Shown here one piece after another: positions 17,795-30,658 of a stretch of DNA of 64,000 bases (the stretch's first letter is position 1; the number at the start of each line of letters is the position of its first letter). Origin of the DNA: Gemmatimonadota bacterium (GTDB lineage Bacteria; Gemmatimonadota; Gemmatimonadetes; Gemmatimonadales; GWC2-71-9). A program made the translations under genes and the position numbers. The stretch is from positions 62,001-126,000 of the forward strand of contig QHUL01000054.1 in the NCBI GenBank assembly GCA_003222115.1. The letters run 5' to 3'. The notes under the pieces were generated by a model, which saw only the letters and a list, made by a program, of their open reading frames with translations, was not told where the DNA came from and did no database searches.

Positions 17795-19708
17795 GTGGAG
17801 CTCCGCTCCAAGGTGCCGTCGGGCCCGCTCGCGGAGCAGTGGGAGCGGCACCGCGCCGAGATCAAGCTCGTGAACCCGGCGAACAAGCTGAAGCACCGCA
17901 TCATCGTGGTCGGTTCTGGGCTCGCTGGGGCGTCGGCGGCCGCGTCGCTCGCCGAGCTCGGGTACAACGTCTCCTGCTTCTGCTTCCAGGACTCCGCCCG
18001 ACGCGCGCACTCGATCGCCGCCCAGGGCGGCATCAACGCGGCGAAGAACTACCAGAACGACGGTGACTCGGTGTTCCGGCTGTTCTACGACACCGTGAAG
18101 GGCGGCGACTTCCGAGCGCGCGAGGCCAACGTGTACCGCCTCGCCCAGATCAGCGTCAACATCATCGACCAGTGTGTGGCGCAGGGCGTGCCGTTCGCGC
18201 GGGAGTACGGCGGCCTGCTCGCGAACCGCTCGTTCGGCGGCGTCCAGGTCTCGCGCACGTTCTACGCGCGCGGCCAGACCGGCCAGCAGCTCTTGCTCGG
18301 GGCCTACCAGGCGTTGTCCCGCCAGATCGGCCTCTCTAAGGTCACGATGTACCCGCGCAGCGAGATGCTCGACCTGGTCGTGGTGGACGGTCGCGCGCGG
18401 GGCATCATCGTGCGCGACCTCGTCAGCGGCCGGGTGAGTGCGCACGGGGGCGACGCGGTCGTGCTCGCGACGGGCGGGTACAGCAACGTCTACTATCTCT
18501 CGACCAACGCGAAGGGTTGCAACGTGACCGCGATCTGGCGGGCTCACAAGCGCGGGGCCGCCTTCGCGAACCCCTGCTTCACCCAGATCCACCCCACCTG
18601 CATTCCGGTGACGGGCCACCACCAGGCGAAGCTCACGCTGATGAGCGAGTCCCTGCGGAACGACGGCCGCATCTGGGTGCCGCGGCGCAAGGGCGACACC
18701 CGGAGTCCCAACGAGATCCCGGACGACGAGCGCGACTACTACCTCGAGCGGCTGTATCCGAGCTACGGCAACCTCGCCCCGCGGGACATCGCCTCGCGGC
18801 GCGCCAAGGAGGTGTGCGACGAAGGCCGGGGTGTGGGCCCGGGAGGTCACGGTGTCTACCTGGACTTCCGCGATGCGATCGCCCGGCTCGGCCGCGAGGT
18901 GATTGCCGAGCGCTACGGCAACCTGTTCGAGATGTACCAGCGGATTACGGCGGAGAATCCGTTCGCCGCGCCGATGCGCATCTATCCGGCGCCGCACTAC
19001 ACGATGGGCGGGCTGTGGGTGGACTACAACCTGATGACGACGATCGACGGGCTGTACGCGATCGGCGAAGCCAACTACTCCGATCATGGGGCGAACCGGC
19101 TCGGGGCGAGCGCCTTGATGCAAGGGCTCGCGGACGGCTACTTCATCCTGCCCTACACGATCGGCGACTATCTCGCGCAGGTGAAACTCGACCAGCTCGA
19201 CACGGCGCACCCGGCGTTTCGGCGGACGCAGGCCGAGGTGAGCGACCGCGTGAACAAACTGGTCGCCGCGGGGGGCCGGAAGAGCGTCGACGCCTTCCAC
19301 CGCGAGTTGGGCCGACTGCTGTGGGACAACTGCGGCATGTCGCGCGCCGCGGCGGGGTTGCAGGAGGCACGGGACAGGATCTGCGTGCTGCGCGAGGAGT
19401 TCTGGCGCGACGTCTACGTCGGCGGCACGGGCGAGGATTTCAACCAGACGCTCGAGCACGCGGGCCGCGTCGCGGACTTCCTCGAGTTCGCCGAGCTGAT
19501 GTGCCACGACGCCCTGCATCGCGAGGAATCGTGCGGCTGTCACTTCCGCGAGGAGTATCAGACGCCTGAGGGTGAGGCGAAGCGTGACGACGCCCGCTTC
19601 GGTTACGTCGCCGCCTGGGAGTTCGCGGGCGTTGGGGTCGCGCCGGTGCTGCACCGGGAGCCGCTCGAGTTCGCCACCGTGCATCCGGCGCAGCGGAGCT
19701 ACACCTAA
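17795..19708 (+). CDS. sdhA: Succinate dehydrogenase flavoprotein subunit
   Basis: Catalytic subunit of complex II that oxidises succinate to fumarate, with covalent FAD. The 637-residue protein shows the dinucleotide fold [18 protein letters not shown], the FAD-linking histidine in [17 protein letters not shown], and active-site regions QIHPTCIP and [10 protein letters not shown]. Long length and the SdhC partner place it in the type B group. The start is GTG at 17795, just after sdhC; the frame is open further upstream inside sdhC. Its TAA shares one base with the sdhB ATG. Confidence 0.94.
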   Translation: MELRSKVPSGPLAEQWERHRAEIKLVNPANKLKHRIIVVGSGLAGASAAASLAELGYNVSCFCFQDSARRAHSIAAQGGINAAKNYQNDGDSVFRLFYDTVKGGDFRAREANVYRLAQISVNIIDQCVAQGVPFAREYGGLLANRSFGGVQVSRTFYARGQTGQQLLLGAYQALSRQIGLSKVTMYPRSEMLDLVVVDGRARGIIVRDLVSGRVSAHGGDAVVLATGGYSNVYYLSTNAKGCNVTAIWRAHKRGAAFANPCFTQIHPTCIPVTGHHQAKLTLMSESLRNDGRIWVPRRKGDTRSPNEIPDDERDYYLERLYPSYGNLAPRDIASRRAKEVCDEGRGVGPGGHGVYLDFRDAIARLGREVIAERYGNLFEMYQRITAENPFAAPMRIYPAPHYTMGGLWVDYNLMTTIDGLYAIGEANYSDHGANRLGASALMQGLADGYFILPYTIGDYLAQVKLDQLDTAHPAFRRTQAEVSDRVNKLVAAGGRKSVDAFHRELGRLLWDNCGMSRAAAGLQEARDRICVLREEFWRDVYVGGTGEDFNQTLEHAGRVADFLEFAELMCHDALHREESCGCHFREEYQTPEGEAKRDDARFGYVAAWEFAGVGVAPVLHREPLEFATVHPAQRSYT

Positions 19709-20457
19709 TGAAGGTCACGCTCCACGTGTGGCGCCAAGCGGGCCCCGCTGCCCCCGGCAGGTTCGTCCGCTACGACATGACGGACGTGAGCCCCGACATG
19801 TCGTTCCTCGAGATGCTGGACGTCCTGAACCAGCAGCTCATCGCGCGGCGGGAGGAACCCATCGCGTTCGACCATGACTGTCGGGAGGGGATCTGCGGCG
19901 CGTGTGGCATGGTGATCAACGGGCGGCCGCACGGCCCGCAGCGTGCCACCACGGCTTGTCAGCTGCACATGCGGACCTTTCCAGACGGCGCCGAACTGTG
20001 GATCGAGCCGTGGCGCGCCAGGGCCTTCCCGCTCATCAAGGACCTGGTGGTGGACCGCGGGGCCCTCGATCGCATCGTCCAGGCCGGAGGATTCATCACC
20101 GTGCGCACGGGCAGCGCCCCCGAGGCGAACGCGATTCCGGTGCCCAAGCGGGACGCGGATCTCGCGATGGACGCCGCGGCATGCATCGGATGCGGCGCCT
20201 GCGTCGCGGCGTGCCCTAACGCCTCCGCGATGTTGTTCGTGGCGGCCAAGGTGTCGCATCTGGGGTTGCTGCCGCAGGGGCAGCCCGAGCGCTCCACTCG
20301 CGTGGCGAACCTGGTGGCGCAGATGGACGCGGAGGGGTTCGGGGCGTGTACCAACCACGGCGAGTGCATGGCGGCGTGCCCCAAGGAAATCAGCATCGAC
20401 TTCATCGCGCGGCTGAACCGGGACTACATCAAAGCCGCCATCAGCCATGAAGGCTGA
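19708..20457 (+). CDS. sdhB: Succinate dehydrogenase iron-sulfur subunit
   Basis: Electron-transfer subunit of complex II, 249 residues. The three cluster sites are intact: [2Fe-2S] in [10 protein letters not shown] with a later Cys at ATTACQ, [4Fe-4S] in [12 protein letters not shown], and [3Fe-4S] in [12 protein letters not shown]. The C-terminus overlaps the convergent malate dehydrogenase gene by 17 bases, so no terminator fits between them. Confidence 0.95.
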   Translation: MKVTLHVWRQAGPAAPGRFVRYDMTDVSPDMSFLEMLDVLNQQLIARREEPIAFDHDCREGICGACGMVINGRPHGPQRATTACQLHMRTFPDGAELWIEPWRARAFPLIKDLVVDRGALDRIVQAGGFITVRTGSAPEANAIPVPKRDADLAMDAAACIGCGACVAACPNASAMLFVAAKVSHLGLLPQGQPERSTRVANLVAQMDAEGFGACTNHGECMAACPKEISIDFIARLNRDYIKAAISHEG

Positions 20458-21376
20458 CGGCGCCCATCGTCTCCTTCACGGCCTCGGCGGACTGCTTGAG
20501 GGCGGCCTGCTCCTCCGGGGAGAGCTTCACCTCGATGATCTGCTCCAAGCCACGCCGCCCCAGCTTGCACGGCACGCCGCAGTACATCCCGGACAACCCG
20601 TACTCCCCCTGGAGCCACGCCGCGCAAGGGAGGACGCGCTTCTTGTCGAGCACGATTGCGGCGACCATCTGCGCGACCGCGGCCGAAGGGGCATAATAGG
20701 CGGAGCCGGTCTTGAGATGGCCGACGATCTCGGCCCCGCCGTTGCGCGTGCGCTCGACGATCTTGTCGAGCCTCGCTTTGTCGAGGAGCTGGGTGACGGG
20801 GATTCCGGAGACCGTGGTGTAGGCGACGAGCGGCACCATGGTGTCGCCGTGACCGCCCAATACCATCGCCTGGACGTCCTCGACCGAGACGTCGAGCGCC
20901 TCGGCGAGGAAGGCGCGATAGCGTGCGGTGTCCAGCACGCCCGCCATGCCGATGACCCGCTCACGCGGGAAGCCGGTGACGGTCTTCGTGACCCAGCACA
21001 TCACATCGAGCGGATTCGACACGACGACGACGATCGCCGTCGGGCAGTGCTGCTTGATCTGCCGGGCGACCTGCTGCACGATGTCGGCGTTGGTGCGGAC
21101 CAGGTCGTCGCGGCTCATCCCCGGCTTGCGGGCGATGCCCGCCGTCACGACCACGACTTCGCTCCCCGCCGCGGGACCGTAGTCGTTCGCGCCGATGATG
21201 CGGGTGTCGAACCCCTCGATCGGCGCCGACTGCCACTGGTCGAGACCCTTTCCCTGCGGCACGCCTTCGATCACGTCGACCAGGACCACGGTGCGCGCGA
21301 GCTGCTGCTCCGCGAGCCGCTGGGCGGCGGTGGCGCCCACGTTGCCGGCGCCGACCACGGTGATCCTGTTGAGCAT
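20441..21376 (-). CDS. mdh: Malate dehydrogenase (LDH-like type)
   Basis: NAD-dependent enzyme of the TCA cycle converting malate to oxaloacetate. The 311-residue protein has the N-terminal [12 protein letters not shown] motif, an acidic residue in VLVDVIEG favouring NAD, the substrate arginine loop [28 protein letters not shown], and catalytic His in [11 protein letters not shown]. Convergent overlap with sdhB places two TCA genes tail to tail. Confidence 0.95.
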   Translation of the reverse strand: MLNRITVVGAGNVGATAAQRLAEQQLARTVVLVDVIEGVPQGKGLDQWQSAPIEGFDTRIIGANDYGPAAGSEVVVVTAGIARKPGMSRDDLVRTNADIVQQVARQIKQHCPTAIVVVVSNPLDVMCWVTKTVTGFPRERVIGMAGVLDTARYRAFLAEALDVSVEDVQAMVLGGHGDTMVPLVAYTTVSGIPVTQLLDKARLDKIVERTRNGGAEIVGHLKTGSAYYAPSAAVAQMVAAIVLDKKRVLPCAAWLQGEYGLSGMYCGVPCKLGRRGLEQIIEVKLSPEEQAALKQSAEAVKETMGAVSLHG

Positions 21377-21432
21377 GACTCAGGGACCTTTCGGCTCGAG
21401 GGCGGCCGGATGCGGCGCGCCGCGTGGACCCC

Positions 21433-22455
21433 TCACCCGCCCCGCGTGTGCATCTCCCGGTGGGGATCGGCGCGCAGTGTCTCGAGGCGGTACAAGGCCC
21501 CCCGCTCGGCCACGCCGAGGCGCGCCTCCGCCCCGCGGTCGCTCCGGCCACGCCACGCGCCGGCGATCAGCTGGGTGAGCTCCTCGTCCGCGGCACCGCG
21601 GCGCAGCGGCTCGCGCAGGTCCACGCCCTGCGCGGCGTAGAGACACAGGAACCAGGTGCCGTCGGCCGTGAGGCGACTGCGATCGCACGAGCCGCAGAAC
21701 GGCGCCGTGACCGACGCAATGACGCCGAACACCGTGCCATCGGGTAAGCGGAACCGCACGGCGGGCGCCGCCGGGCTCTCCTCGGTCCCAACCGGCTCGA
21801 CCGGTCCGTAGCGGCGCGTCAGGCGCTCGAGGATCTCCCGCTGCGGCACGACCTGGTCCGTCGTCCAGCGGGTTGCGCCCCCCACGTCCATGTACTCGAT
21901 GAAGCGGACCTCGGCATCGTGCGATCTGCCGAACTCGATCAGGTCCGCCAGCTCGTCGTCGTTGAAGCCACGGACCACCACGGTATTGAGCTTGAGGTGC
22001 CGGAATCCGACCTGGCGCGCCGCCTGGATTCCCGCGACTACGTCGTCGTGGCGGGTGCTCTTCGCGAACTCACGCATGCGCGCGGGTCGCAGCGTGTCGA
22101 GGCTCACCGTCACGCGAGCGAGCCCAGCCCGTCGCAGCGCCTCCGCCTCACGGGCGAGCAGCAGGCCGTTGGTGGTGAGGGCGAGATCTTTGAGACCCGG
22201 GACCCGGTCCAGCATGGCCACGAGCGTCGCGAGCTCGTGCCGCAGCAGCGGCTCGCCGCCCGTCAGCCGCACCTTGTCCACGCCCAGCCCCGAGAATACC
22301 CGGACGAGGCGCTCGATCTCCTCGAACGTGAGGATCGACTCGCGCGGGAGCCACACGTACTCGTCCTCGGGCATGCAGTAGCGGCACCGCATGTTGCACC
22401 GGTCGGTGACCGAGATGCGGAGGCTCCGCAGGGGGCGACCGAAGCGGTCACGCAT
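21433..22455 (-). CDS. moaA: GTP 3',8-cyclase (radical SAM)
   Basis: First step of molybdenum cofactor biosynthesis, making 3',8-cyclo-GTP with the following enzyme MoaC, which is not in this window. The radical SAM motif CNMRCRYCMP (about 20-29) and the C-terminal second-cluster cysteines in FCGSCDRSRLTADG are present, as is RLTGGEPLLR. The protein is 340 residues. The start overlaps the moaE stop by eight bases. Confidence 0.94.
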   Translation of the reverse strand: MRDRFGRPLRSLRISVTDRCNMRCRYCMPEDEYVWLPRESILTFEEIERLVRVFSGLGVDKVRLTGGEPLLRHELATLVAMLDRVPGLKDLALTTNGLLLAREAEALRRAGLARVTVSLDTLRPARMREFAKSTRHDDVVAGIQAARQVGFRHLKLNTVVVRGFNDDELADLIEFGRSHDAEVRFIEYMDVGGATRWTTDQVVPQREILERLTRRYGPVEPVGTEESPAAPAVRFRLPDGTVFGVIASVTAPFCGSCDRSRLTADGTWFLCLYAAQGVDLREPLRRGAADEELTQLIAGAWRGRSDRGAEARLGVAERGALYRLETLRADPHREMHTRGG

Positions 22456-22927
22456 GTGTTGGCAGGTCGGAGGGCCGGCGACCGTCGGGGAGTCCTGGAG
22501 GGACGGTGGGACGGCCCGACGGGTCCACCCAGACCTCCGACCCGTCGCGCCGGATCTCCTTCTTCCACACGGGCAGGCGCCGCTTCACTTCCTCGATCAC
22601 GTAGCGACAGGCCTCGAATGCCTGCGCCCGGTGCGGCGCGGCGGCGACGATGGCAATGCTCGGCTCGCCCACGGCCACGTGCCCGAGCCGGTGCCGCAGG
22701 GCGATGCGCGCGCCCGGCCAGCGCTCCCGCGCGTCCCCGACGATTCGCTGCAATTCGGCTTCCGCCATGTCGTCGTAGGCGCTGTACTCGATCGCCGCCA
22801 CCCCGCTCTCCTCCGGCCCGTTGCGGACCGTGCCGAGGAACACGCAGGTGCCGCCGCAGTCCGGCGCTGCCGCCTGGGCGATGAGGGCGTCGACGGCGAT
22901 CGGCTCTCGGCTCAGGTACTCGCCCAT
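22448..22927 (-). CDS. moaE: Molybdopterin synthase large subunit
   Basis: Catalytic subunit of molybdopterin synthase, working with MoaD. The core includes GTCVFLGTVRN, EYSAYDDMAEAEL, HRLGHVAVGE, and the lysine-rich RLPVWKKEIRRDG near the active site. The ATG at 22925-22927 follows GGTGG and avoids overlap with moaD; a GTG three codons earlier (22936) is the alternative. The last about 25 residues (from DPSGRP on) go beyond the usual end of the family and are encoded by a nested inverted repeat. Confidence 0.92.
   Translation of the reverse strand: MGEYLSREPIAVDALIAQAAAPDCGGTCVFLGTVRNGPEESGVAAIEYSAYDDMAEAELQRIVGDARERWPGARIALRHRLGHVAVGEPSIAIVAAAPHRAQAFEACRYVIEEVKRRLPVWKKEIRRDGSEVWVDPSGRPTVPPGLPDGRRPSDLPTHA
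22464..22542. repeat. Nested inverted repeat encoding the MoaE tail
   Basis: Outer arms GGTCGGAGG (22465-22473) and CCTCCGACC (22534-22542) are perfect complements. Inner arms CCGTCGG (22482-22488) and CCGACGG (22516-22522) also pair. The intervening sequence is made of short GGACGG/GGGACGG-like words. It lies wholly in the moaE reading frame, at its extra C-terminal tail. Confidence 0.65.
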
Positions 22928-22928
22928 G

Positions 22929-23192
22929 TCATCCACCCGCCACCGGGGGAAGGAACGCCACCTCGTCGCCGTCGCGGACGCCCGCGTCCAGCTTCACGTG
23001 CTTCAGGTTCACGGCGGCGAGCGGTCGCTCGGGCAGCTGGCGGGCGCCGGGCAACTCCTCGCGCACGCGGCGAACGACGTCGGCGACGGTGGCCGGCAAC
23101 GACAGCAACACGGCGGCCTCCTCGCGCCCTACGAGCTCCGCGTAGCGGGCGAAGAAGCGTACCGTCACCGTTCCCGACCTCGCGACCGTCAT
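22929..23192 (-). CDS. moaD: Molybdopterin synthase sulfur-carrier subunit
   Basis: Ubiquitin-like small subunit whose C-terminal Gly-Gly carries sulfur as a thiocarboxylate. The 87-residue protein starts MTVARSGTVTVRFFARYAE, has the NLKHVKLDAGVRDGDEVAFLPP segment in two recognisable parts, and ends VAGG. It precedes moaE in a moaD-moaE-moaA unit. Alternative starts a few codons downstream (GTG) would give a more standard 80-residue length. Confidence 0.9.
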   Translation of the reverse strand: MTVARSGTVTVRFFARYAELVGREEAAVLLSLPATVADVVRRVREELPGARQLPERPLAAVNLKHVKLDAGVRDGDEVAFLPPVAGG

Positions 23193-23215
23193 GCGTCGAA
23201 AGATAATACGGCCTC

Positions 23216-25000
23216 TCAGCCCCCCGTGGAACCGGTCGCCAGCCCCTTCCAGAGCCGGGCCTGCTTCGCGGAGGGCAACGGAGCGAGCGAGGGGGCGAAA
23301 GTCGTGGCGGTGCGCTCCTGCACCGTGGTGGCGAGGTTCAGCGTCTGCCCGTTCCGCTGCACGACGAGGGTCAGCGGCTGGCCGGCTCTGCCGCGGTAGC
23401 GGGCGCGGTATTCGGGCGTCCACTCCGCATTCGGGCGCACTGCCACGTCGCCCACCTTGACGAGCACGTCCCCGCGCCGCAAGCCGGCGCGCTCGGCGGC
23501 ACTTCCCGGCACCACGCCCAGGACGATGCGCTCCCCCTGGTCGTTCGGGGGGGCGTTGACGCCAAGGAAGGGCGTCGCAACGGTCCGTCGATTGGGCGTG
23601 ATGCCGGCCTTGGCCAGCACCGCCTCATAGGGGAGCGGCTCGCGGCCGTTGATGTAGCGCTGGTAGAATCCGTCCACGTCCGGCATCCCGACCTCCCGCA
23701 GCAGAGCGAGCAGGTCGTTCGTGGAGAATCCCTTTCCTCTCTGGTAGAAGCGAGTGAACAGCGCGCGCATGACGTCATCCAGGCTCCGGACGTTGTTCGT
23801 CGCGTCGCGGATCGAGACGTCGAGCAGCAGCCCGGTGAGCGACCCTTTCGGGTAGTAGAGCTGGGAGCTGTTGACGTAGACCTCGTTGATCCACGTCGCG
23901 ACGCTGCCGTCTTCCTCGCTCCAGGCCTCCGGGGCCGATTCCACCTGCTGCATGTTCCCGCCGGCGCTCGCGAGGAACTGCTCCGCCGTCCACAGCCCCG
24001 AGCGCAGGTTGGTCACGTCGGCGTAGTAGTCGGTGACGCCTTCCGACCACCACAGCAGCGGGGTGTACTGCTCGCCATGGTAGTCGTACGGCCACATCTC
24101 GGCCGGCCGGATCCGCTTCACGTTCCAGCGGTGGAAGAACTCGTGCGAGATCAGCGGGATCACCAAATTGCCGAGGGTGCCCTGGGCGTCGGCGAACGCA
24201 GTCTGGGGCAGGATGTCGTACTGCGCGCAACTGTGTTCGAGGCCGCCGCCGAAGCTGACGGGCTCGCGCATCGCGCTGAGGAAAATCGTGTAGGATCCGC
24301 ATGCCGACCCGCCCATCAAGCGGTCCTCGGTGAGGGCGATGTTCTTCACGGCCGACCGCAGGTTGCGCGCGACCGCCGGCGTATACGCGTCCGCTGGCCA
24401 TACGGCGAGCCGGATCCACTCGCCGTCCGCTTGCAGCGAGTCGAGGCTGTACGTCCCTACAAACGTCTGTGCGTCGGCGAGCTCGTGGTAGTCCGCCGCT
24501 GCATACGGGCCGCTGCCCGAGCCTTTGAGCGCCGTGGCCACCTGCCAGCCCGCCGGCAGCGCGAACCGCACCTCGGCCGGCCGCTGCAATTGGCCCTCTT
24601 CGTAGAGAAACAGGTTCGTGCCGAGGAACTGCCCGTAGTCGTCCACGACGCGCGCGAGCGACAGATCGACCGTGTCGGCGAGGTAGTCGAATTCGATCGT
24701 CACACGCTCGCTCTTGCCCGTCGCGACACGCCAGGTGTCCTTATCGTAGCGGTCCCAAAAGAGCGCCGCGCCGGTCGCGCTCCGGACGCCGAAGCCGCGC
24801 ACGTAGCGTGCGTAGTTCTGGATCTCGTAGGCCCCGGGACTCCACGCCGGCAGCGATACGTACAGCGTATCCCTGCCGCCCGCCGGGAATTCGGCTGTGA
24901 CGTGAAACACGTTCGTGGCGGGCGAGGGGATCGAGACCTCGTATTTCACGGTCTGCGCAGATAGCGGGACGGCGACAAGGAAGCCGATCAGCCAGCGCAC
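23216..25000 (-). CDS. Secreted M61 family (glycyl aminopeptidase-like) metallopeptidase with PDZ domain
   Basis: Predicted periplasmic or outer-surface zinc aminopeptidase. Signal peptide MRWLIGFLVAVPLSAQ; N-terminal beta-rich domain (about 20-170); catalytic domain with the zinc motif HEFFHRWNVKRIRP near residue 290 and WWSEGVTDYYAD supplying the downstream glutamate; PDZ-like domain near residues 470-560 (FLGVNAPP, GLRRGDVLVKVGD). The start is GTG at 24998-25000. Length 594 fits the family. Confidence 0.92.
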   Translation of the reverse strand: MRWLIGFLVAVPLSAQTVKYEVSIPSPATNVFHVTAEFPAGGRDTLYVSLPAWSPGAYEIQNYARYVRGFGVRSATGAALFWDRYDKDTWRVATGKSERVTIEFDYLADTVDLSLARVVDDYGQFLGTNLFLYEEGQLQRPAEVRFALPAGWQVATALKGSGSGPYAAADYHELADAQTFVGTYSLDSLQADGEWIRLAVWPADAYTPAVARNLRSAVKNIALTEDRLMGGSACGSYTIFLSAMREPVSFGGGLEHSCAQYDILPQTAFADAQGTLGNLVIPLISHEFFHRWNVKRIRPAEMWPYDYHGEQYTPLLWWSEGVTDYYADVTNLRSGLWTAEQFLASAGGNMQQVESAPEAWSEEDGSVATWINEVYVNSSQLYYPKGSLTGLLLDVSIRDATNNVRSLDDVMRALFTRFYQRGKGFSTNDLLALLREVGMPDVDGFYQRYINGREPLPYEAVLAKAGITPNRRTVATPFLGVNAPPNDQGERIVLGVVPGSAAERAGLRRGDVLVKVGDVAVRPNAEWTPEYRARYRGRAGQPLTLVVQRNGQTLNLATTVQERTATTFAPSLAPLPSAKQARLWKGLATGSTGG

Positions 25001-25050
25001 CGGGTGACTCCGCGGGGACGGGACGTGCTGTGTACACCGCTCAAAACGAA

Positions 25051-25077
25051 GCGGCCCAGACGGTTAGTCCGGGCCGC
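25051..25077 (-). terminator. Probable rho-independent terminator after HU
   Basis: GCGGCCC (25051-25057) pairs with GGGCCGC (25071-25077), extendable to nine of ten. On the minus strand the hairpin is followed by CTTCGTTTTG. It lies 22 bases past the HU stop codon, before the M61 gene. Confidence 0.6.
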
Positions 25078-25098
25078 GTGGTGGGCGCGACGCGCGCG

Positions 25099-25413
25099 TC
25101 AGGAACTCACTTTCTCGCTCGCCTCGGCCACCATGGCACGCAACTCCTTGCTGGGCTTGAAGACCGGCACTGGACGCGCGGCCACTTCGACCGGGTCGCC
25201 GGTGCGCGGGTTGCGGGCCATGCGCGTCTTGCGCTGCCGGATCTTGAACGTCCCAAACCCGCGTATCTCAATGTTATGCTGCTCGGCCAGTGCCGCTTTC
25301 ACGGCGTCCAGGAACGAGTCAACGACGCGGGCGCAGTCCTTCTTTGAGATGAGGGGACCGGCGGTTCGTGCGATTTGTGCGGTGACCTTTTCGACCAAAT
25401 CGGCCTTCGTCAT
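25099..25413 (-). CDS. HU-family DNA-binding protein
   Basis: Small histone-like protein that bends DNA. The 104-residue sequence has the N-terminal helices MTKADLVEKVTAQIA, the FGTFKIRQRKTRMARNPRTG arm in which the conserved RNPxTG tip inserts in the minor groove, and a C-terminal helix (KELRAMV). The ATG at 25411-25413 is preceded by GGGGGGA; an in-frame upstream start at 25446 would add eleven unconserved residues. HU versus IHF subtype cannot be settled by eye. A terminator follows. Confidence 0.93.
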   Translation of the reverse strand: MTKADLVEKVTAQIARTAGPLISKKDCARVVDSFLDAVKAALAEQHNIEIRGFGTFKIRQRKTRMARNPRTGDPVEVAARPVPVFKPSKELRAMVAEASEKVSS

Positions 25414-25472
25414 CCGTCCCCCCTGAAGGGCCCAAGGGTTGCGCAAAGCCGGGGGCCAACATACGGGCTTAC

Positions 25473-26480
25473 CTATTGAGTGTCAAGGGCTTGGAGGAAT
25501 TGGCGGAAGTGTCCCTGTGCGTCATGTGGGCCCGGCGACGCCTCGGGGTGGTACTGGACGGCGAAAATCGGGTACTCGCGGTGCCGCACGCCTTCGACGG
25601 TACCGTCGTTGAGGTTAAGGTGGGTGACCTCGAGAGCGCTCGCTCCAGGGACGCCCGAGGTGTCGCCCCGCACCGCAAAGCCGTGGTTTTGTGACGTTAT
25701 AAGTACTTGTCCTGTCTGCACATCCCGAACCGGGTGATTGCCCCCGCGATGGCCGTAGGGAAGCTTGACCGTCTCGCCGCCCAGAGCAAGCCCCAGCAGC
25801 TGGTGGCCGAGGCAGATGCCGAAGATCGGTACAGTGCCGTCGGCGAGTTCACGCAGGGTGTGAATCGCGTATGCCACCGCTGCCGGGTCGCCCGGGCCGT
25901 TCGAGAGGAAGACGCCGTCCGGCTGGAGCTCGCGGACGCGATCGGCTGGCGTCTGCGCCGGGACCACGGTGACGCGGCACCCGTTCTGGATGAAGAGGCG
26001 CAGGATGTTGCGCTTCATCCCATAGTCGTAAGCGACGATGTGATGCTTGGCGTCGGCCGGCCCCTCGGTGTGTTCCGCGGCGATCGTCGCCGCCGTCGCG
26101 AGATCGAGCCCGTCCATCGAGGGACTGGCGGCGAGGGCGGCCCGCACGTCGTCGCCGGGCCGCTCACCCAAAGCCACGACGCCGCGCATCGCGCCGCGAG
26201 ATCGGATGTGCCGGGTGAGCTGGCGCGTGTCGACGTCGGCGACGATCGGCACGTGGGCCGCCGCCAGCCAGTCGGCGAGCGCGCCAGTCGCCCGCCAGTT
26301 GGACGGCTTGACCGCCAGCTCCCGCACGATGACGCCGGCGACGTGCGGTCGGTCCGACTCCACGTCTTCCGGATTGATGCCGTAATTGCCGATCATCGGC
26401 GCGGTCATCACGACGAGCTGCCCCATATAGGAGGGATCGGTGAACACCTCTTGGTACCCGGACAAATTGGTGGTGAACAC
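25473..26480 (-). CDS. carA: Carbamoyl-phosphate synthase small subunit (glutaminase)
   Basis: Releases ammonia from glutamine for carbamoyl phosphate, used in arginine and pyrimidine synthesis. The class I amidotransferase domain has [16 protein letters not shown] with the nucleophilic Cys and [13 protein letters not shown] with His/Glu. The N-terminal domain includes [13 protein letters not shown]. The first standard start codon is GTG at 26480, but family-like coding continues upstream in frame ([14 protein letters not shown] and on, to about 26560) with no ATG, GTG or TTG. Either a CTG (26544-26546) or rarer codon is used, or the sequence has an error. The large subunit is not in the window. 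Confidence 0.9.
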   Translation of the reverse strand: MFTTNLSGYQEVFTDPSYMGQLVVMTAPMIGNYGINPEDVESDRPHVAGVIVRELAVKPSNWRATGALADWLAAAHVPIVADVDTRQLTRHIRSRGAMRGVVALGERPGDDVRAALAASPSMDGLDLATAATIAAEHTEGPADAKHHIVAYDYGMKRNILRLFIQNGCRVTVVPAQTPADRVRELQPDGVFLSNGPGDPAAVAYAIHTLRELADGTVPIFGICLGHQLLGLALGGETVKLPYGHRGGNHPVRDVQTGQVLITSQNHGFAVRGDTSGVPGASALEVTHLNLNDGTVEGVRHREYPIFAVQYHPEASPGPHDAQGHFRQFLQALDTQ

Positions 26481-26568
26481 GACTTCGGCGTAGGCGGGCT
26501 CGAACGGGAAGGGAGCGGTTCCGGGGAACCACGCGCCGTCTTCCAGGAGCGCGTAGGCCGGGCGCTGC

Positions 26569-26931
26569 TCAGGGACGGGGATTGGGACTCGGCGGTTTTT
26601 GTGGAGTCGGCTGCTGCGGCGTCTGGAGCGGCAGTGGTGCCGCCTGCACGGGCTCCGGTGCCGGGACGTTGCCCTCGAGCACGGAGCGCGGCGCCCCGCC
26701 CCGAGCCGACAGGATCGCGAGGCACAGCGACAGGAACAGGAACAGTCCGGCGCACGACCAGGTGATCTTCGTGAGCAGCGTCGTGGCCTGGCGTCCGCCC
26801 ATGAACATCTCCGTGCCCGACCCGCCCCCGAGCGACGCGAGCCCGCCGCCCTGCCCTGCCTGCAGCAGCACCGCCATGGCGAGGACGAATGAATCGAGCA
26901 GCAGGACGGCCATCAGGATCGTGGAGACCAT
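26569..26931 (-). CDS. secG: Preprotein translocase subunit SecG
   Basis: Small subunit of the Sec channel in the inner membrane. Two hydrophobic helices (about 3-25 and 55-74) flank the conserved loop [16 protein letters not shown]. The tail after residue 80 is Pro/Gln-rich (about 40 residues, including [13 protein letters not shown]) and longer than usual. ATG at 26929-26931. It sits between tpiA and carA, a common position after the glycolytic genes. Confidence 0.93.
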   Translation of the reverse strand: MVSTILMAVLLLDSFVLAMAVLLQAGQGGGLASLGGGSGTEMFMGGRQATTLLTKITWSCAGLFLFLSLCLAILSARGGAPRSVLEGNVPAPEPVQAAPLPLQTPQQPTPQKPPSPNPRP

Positions 26932-26947
26932 GCGGGAGGTAAGCTAG

Positions 26948-27693
26948 TCAGCCCGCGGCGGTCTGCACAAGCTCCGCCCAGCTCTCCGGGTTGAGGGACG
27001 CGCCCCCTACGAGCGCGCCGTCGAGCTCCGGCTCAACGAGCAGCTCCGCGATGTTCTTCAGGCTCACGCTGCCGCCATACACCACGCGTGTCTCGCCCGC
27101 TCCGTGCGCGGCGAGCCAGGAACGGATCTCCCGATGCACGAGGGCGGCGTCCTGCGGCGTCGCGTTGCGGCCCGTCCCGATCGCCCAGACCGGCTCGTAG
27201 GCGATGAGAACGCGCCGCAGCGCGCCGCCATCCAGGCCGCCGAGGGCCCCGCTGAGCTGGCGCCTCACGACGGGCAGCGTGTGGCCGGCGTCCCGTTCGG
27301 CGAGGGTCTCGCCGACGCACAGCAACGGGACGAGGCCGGCCGCGAGGGCCGCCGCCGTTTTCCTGCGGGTGTCGTCGTCCGTCTCCCCGAACAACTGGCG
27401 CCGCTCGGAATGGCCCACCAGCGCGGCCTTGGCGCCCGCTTGGGCGGCGAGGGGCGCCGAGACCGCGCCGGTGAAGGCGCCCTTCGCTTCCCAGTGGATG
27501 TCCTGCACGCCCACCAGCAGGTCTTCGCGCTCTCGCACGGCGTCGGCCGCCGCTTCGAGCGACACCGCCGGCGGGAAGAACCACACGGTACGGTCCTCGT
27601 GGCGCCGGTAGCGGGTGCGGAACGTCTTGAGGTAGGCCCGGGCCTCGGCCGGCCCGAGATGCATCTTCCAGTTGGCGGCAAAGAGGAGCCGCC

Positions 27694-27697
<4 letters not shown>
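26948..27697 (-). CDS. tpiA: Triose-phosphate isomerase
   Basis: Glycolytic interconversion of dihydroxyacetone phosphate and glyceraldehyde 3-phosphate. The 249-residue barrel shows NWKMH with the active-site lysine, LVGHSERRQLFGE with the catalytic His, AYEPVWAIGTG with the catalytic Glu, and the phosphate-gripping YGGSVS and LVGGASL. GTG start at 27695-27697 overlaps the pgk stop as GTGA. Confidence 0.95.

Positions 27698-30650
<2,953 letters not shown>

Positions 30651-30658
<8 letters not shown>

Noticed and set aside
17747-19684. A 645-codon minus-strand frame opposite sdhA
   Set aside because: It mirrors sdhA codon by codon and has no recognisable domain; sdhA is unambiguous.
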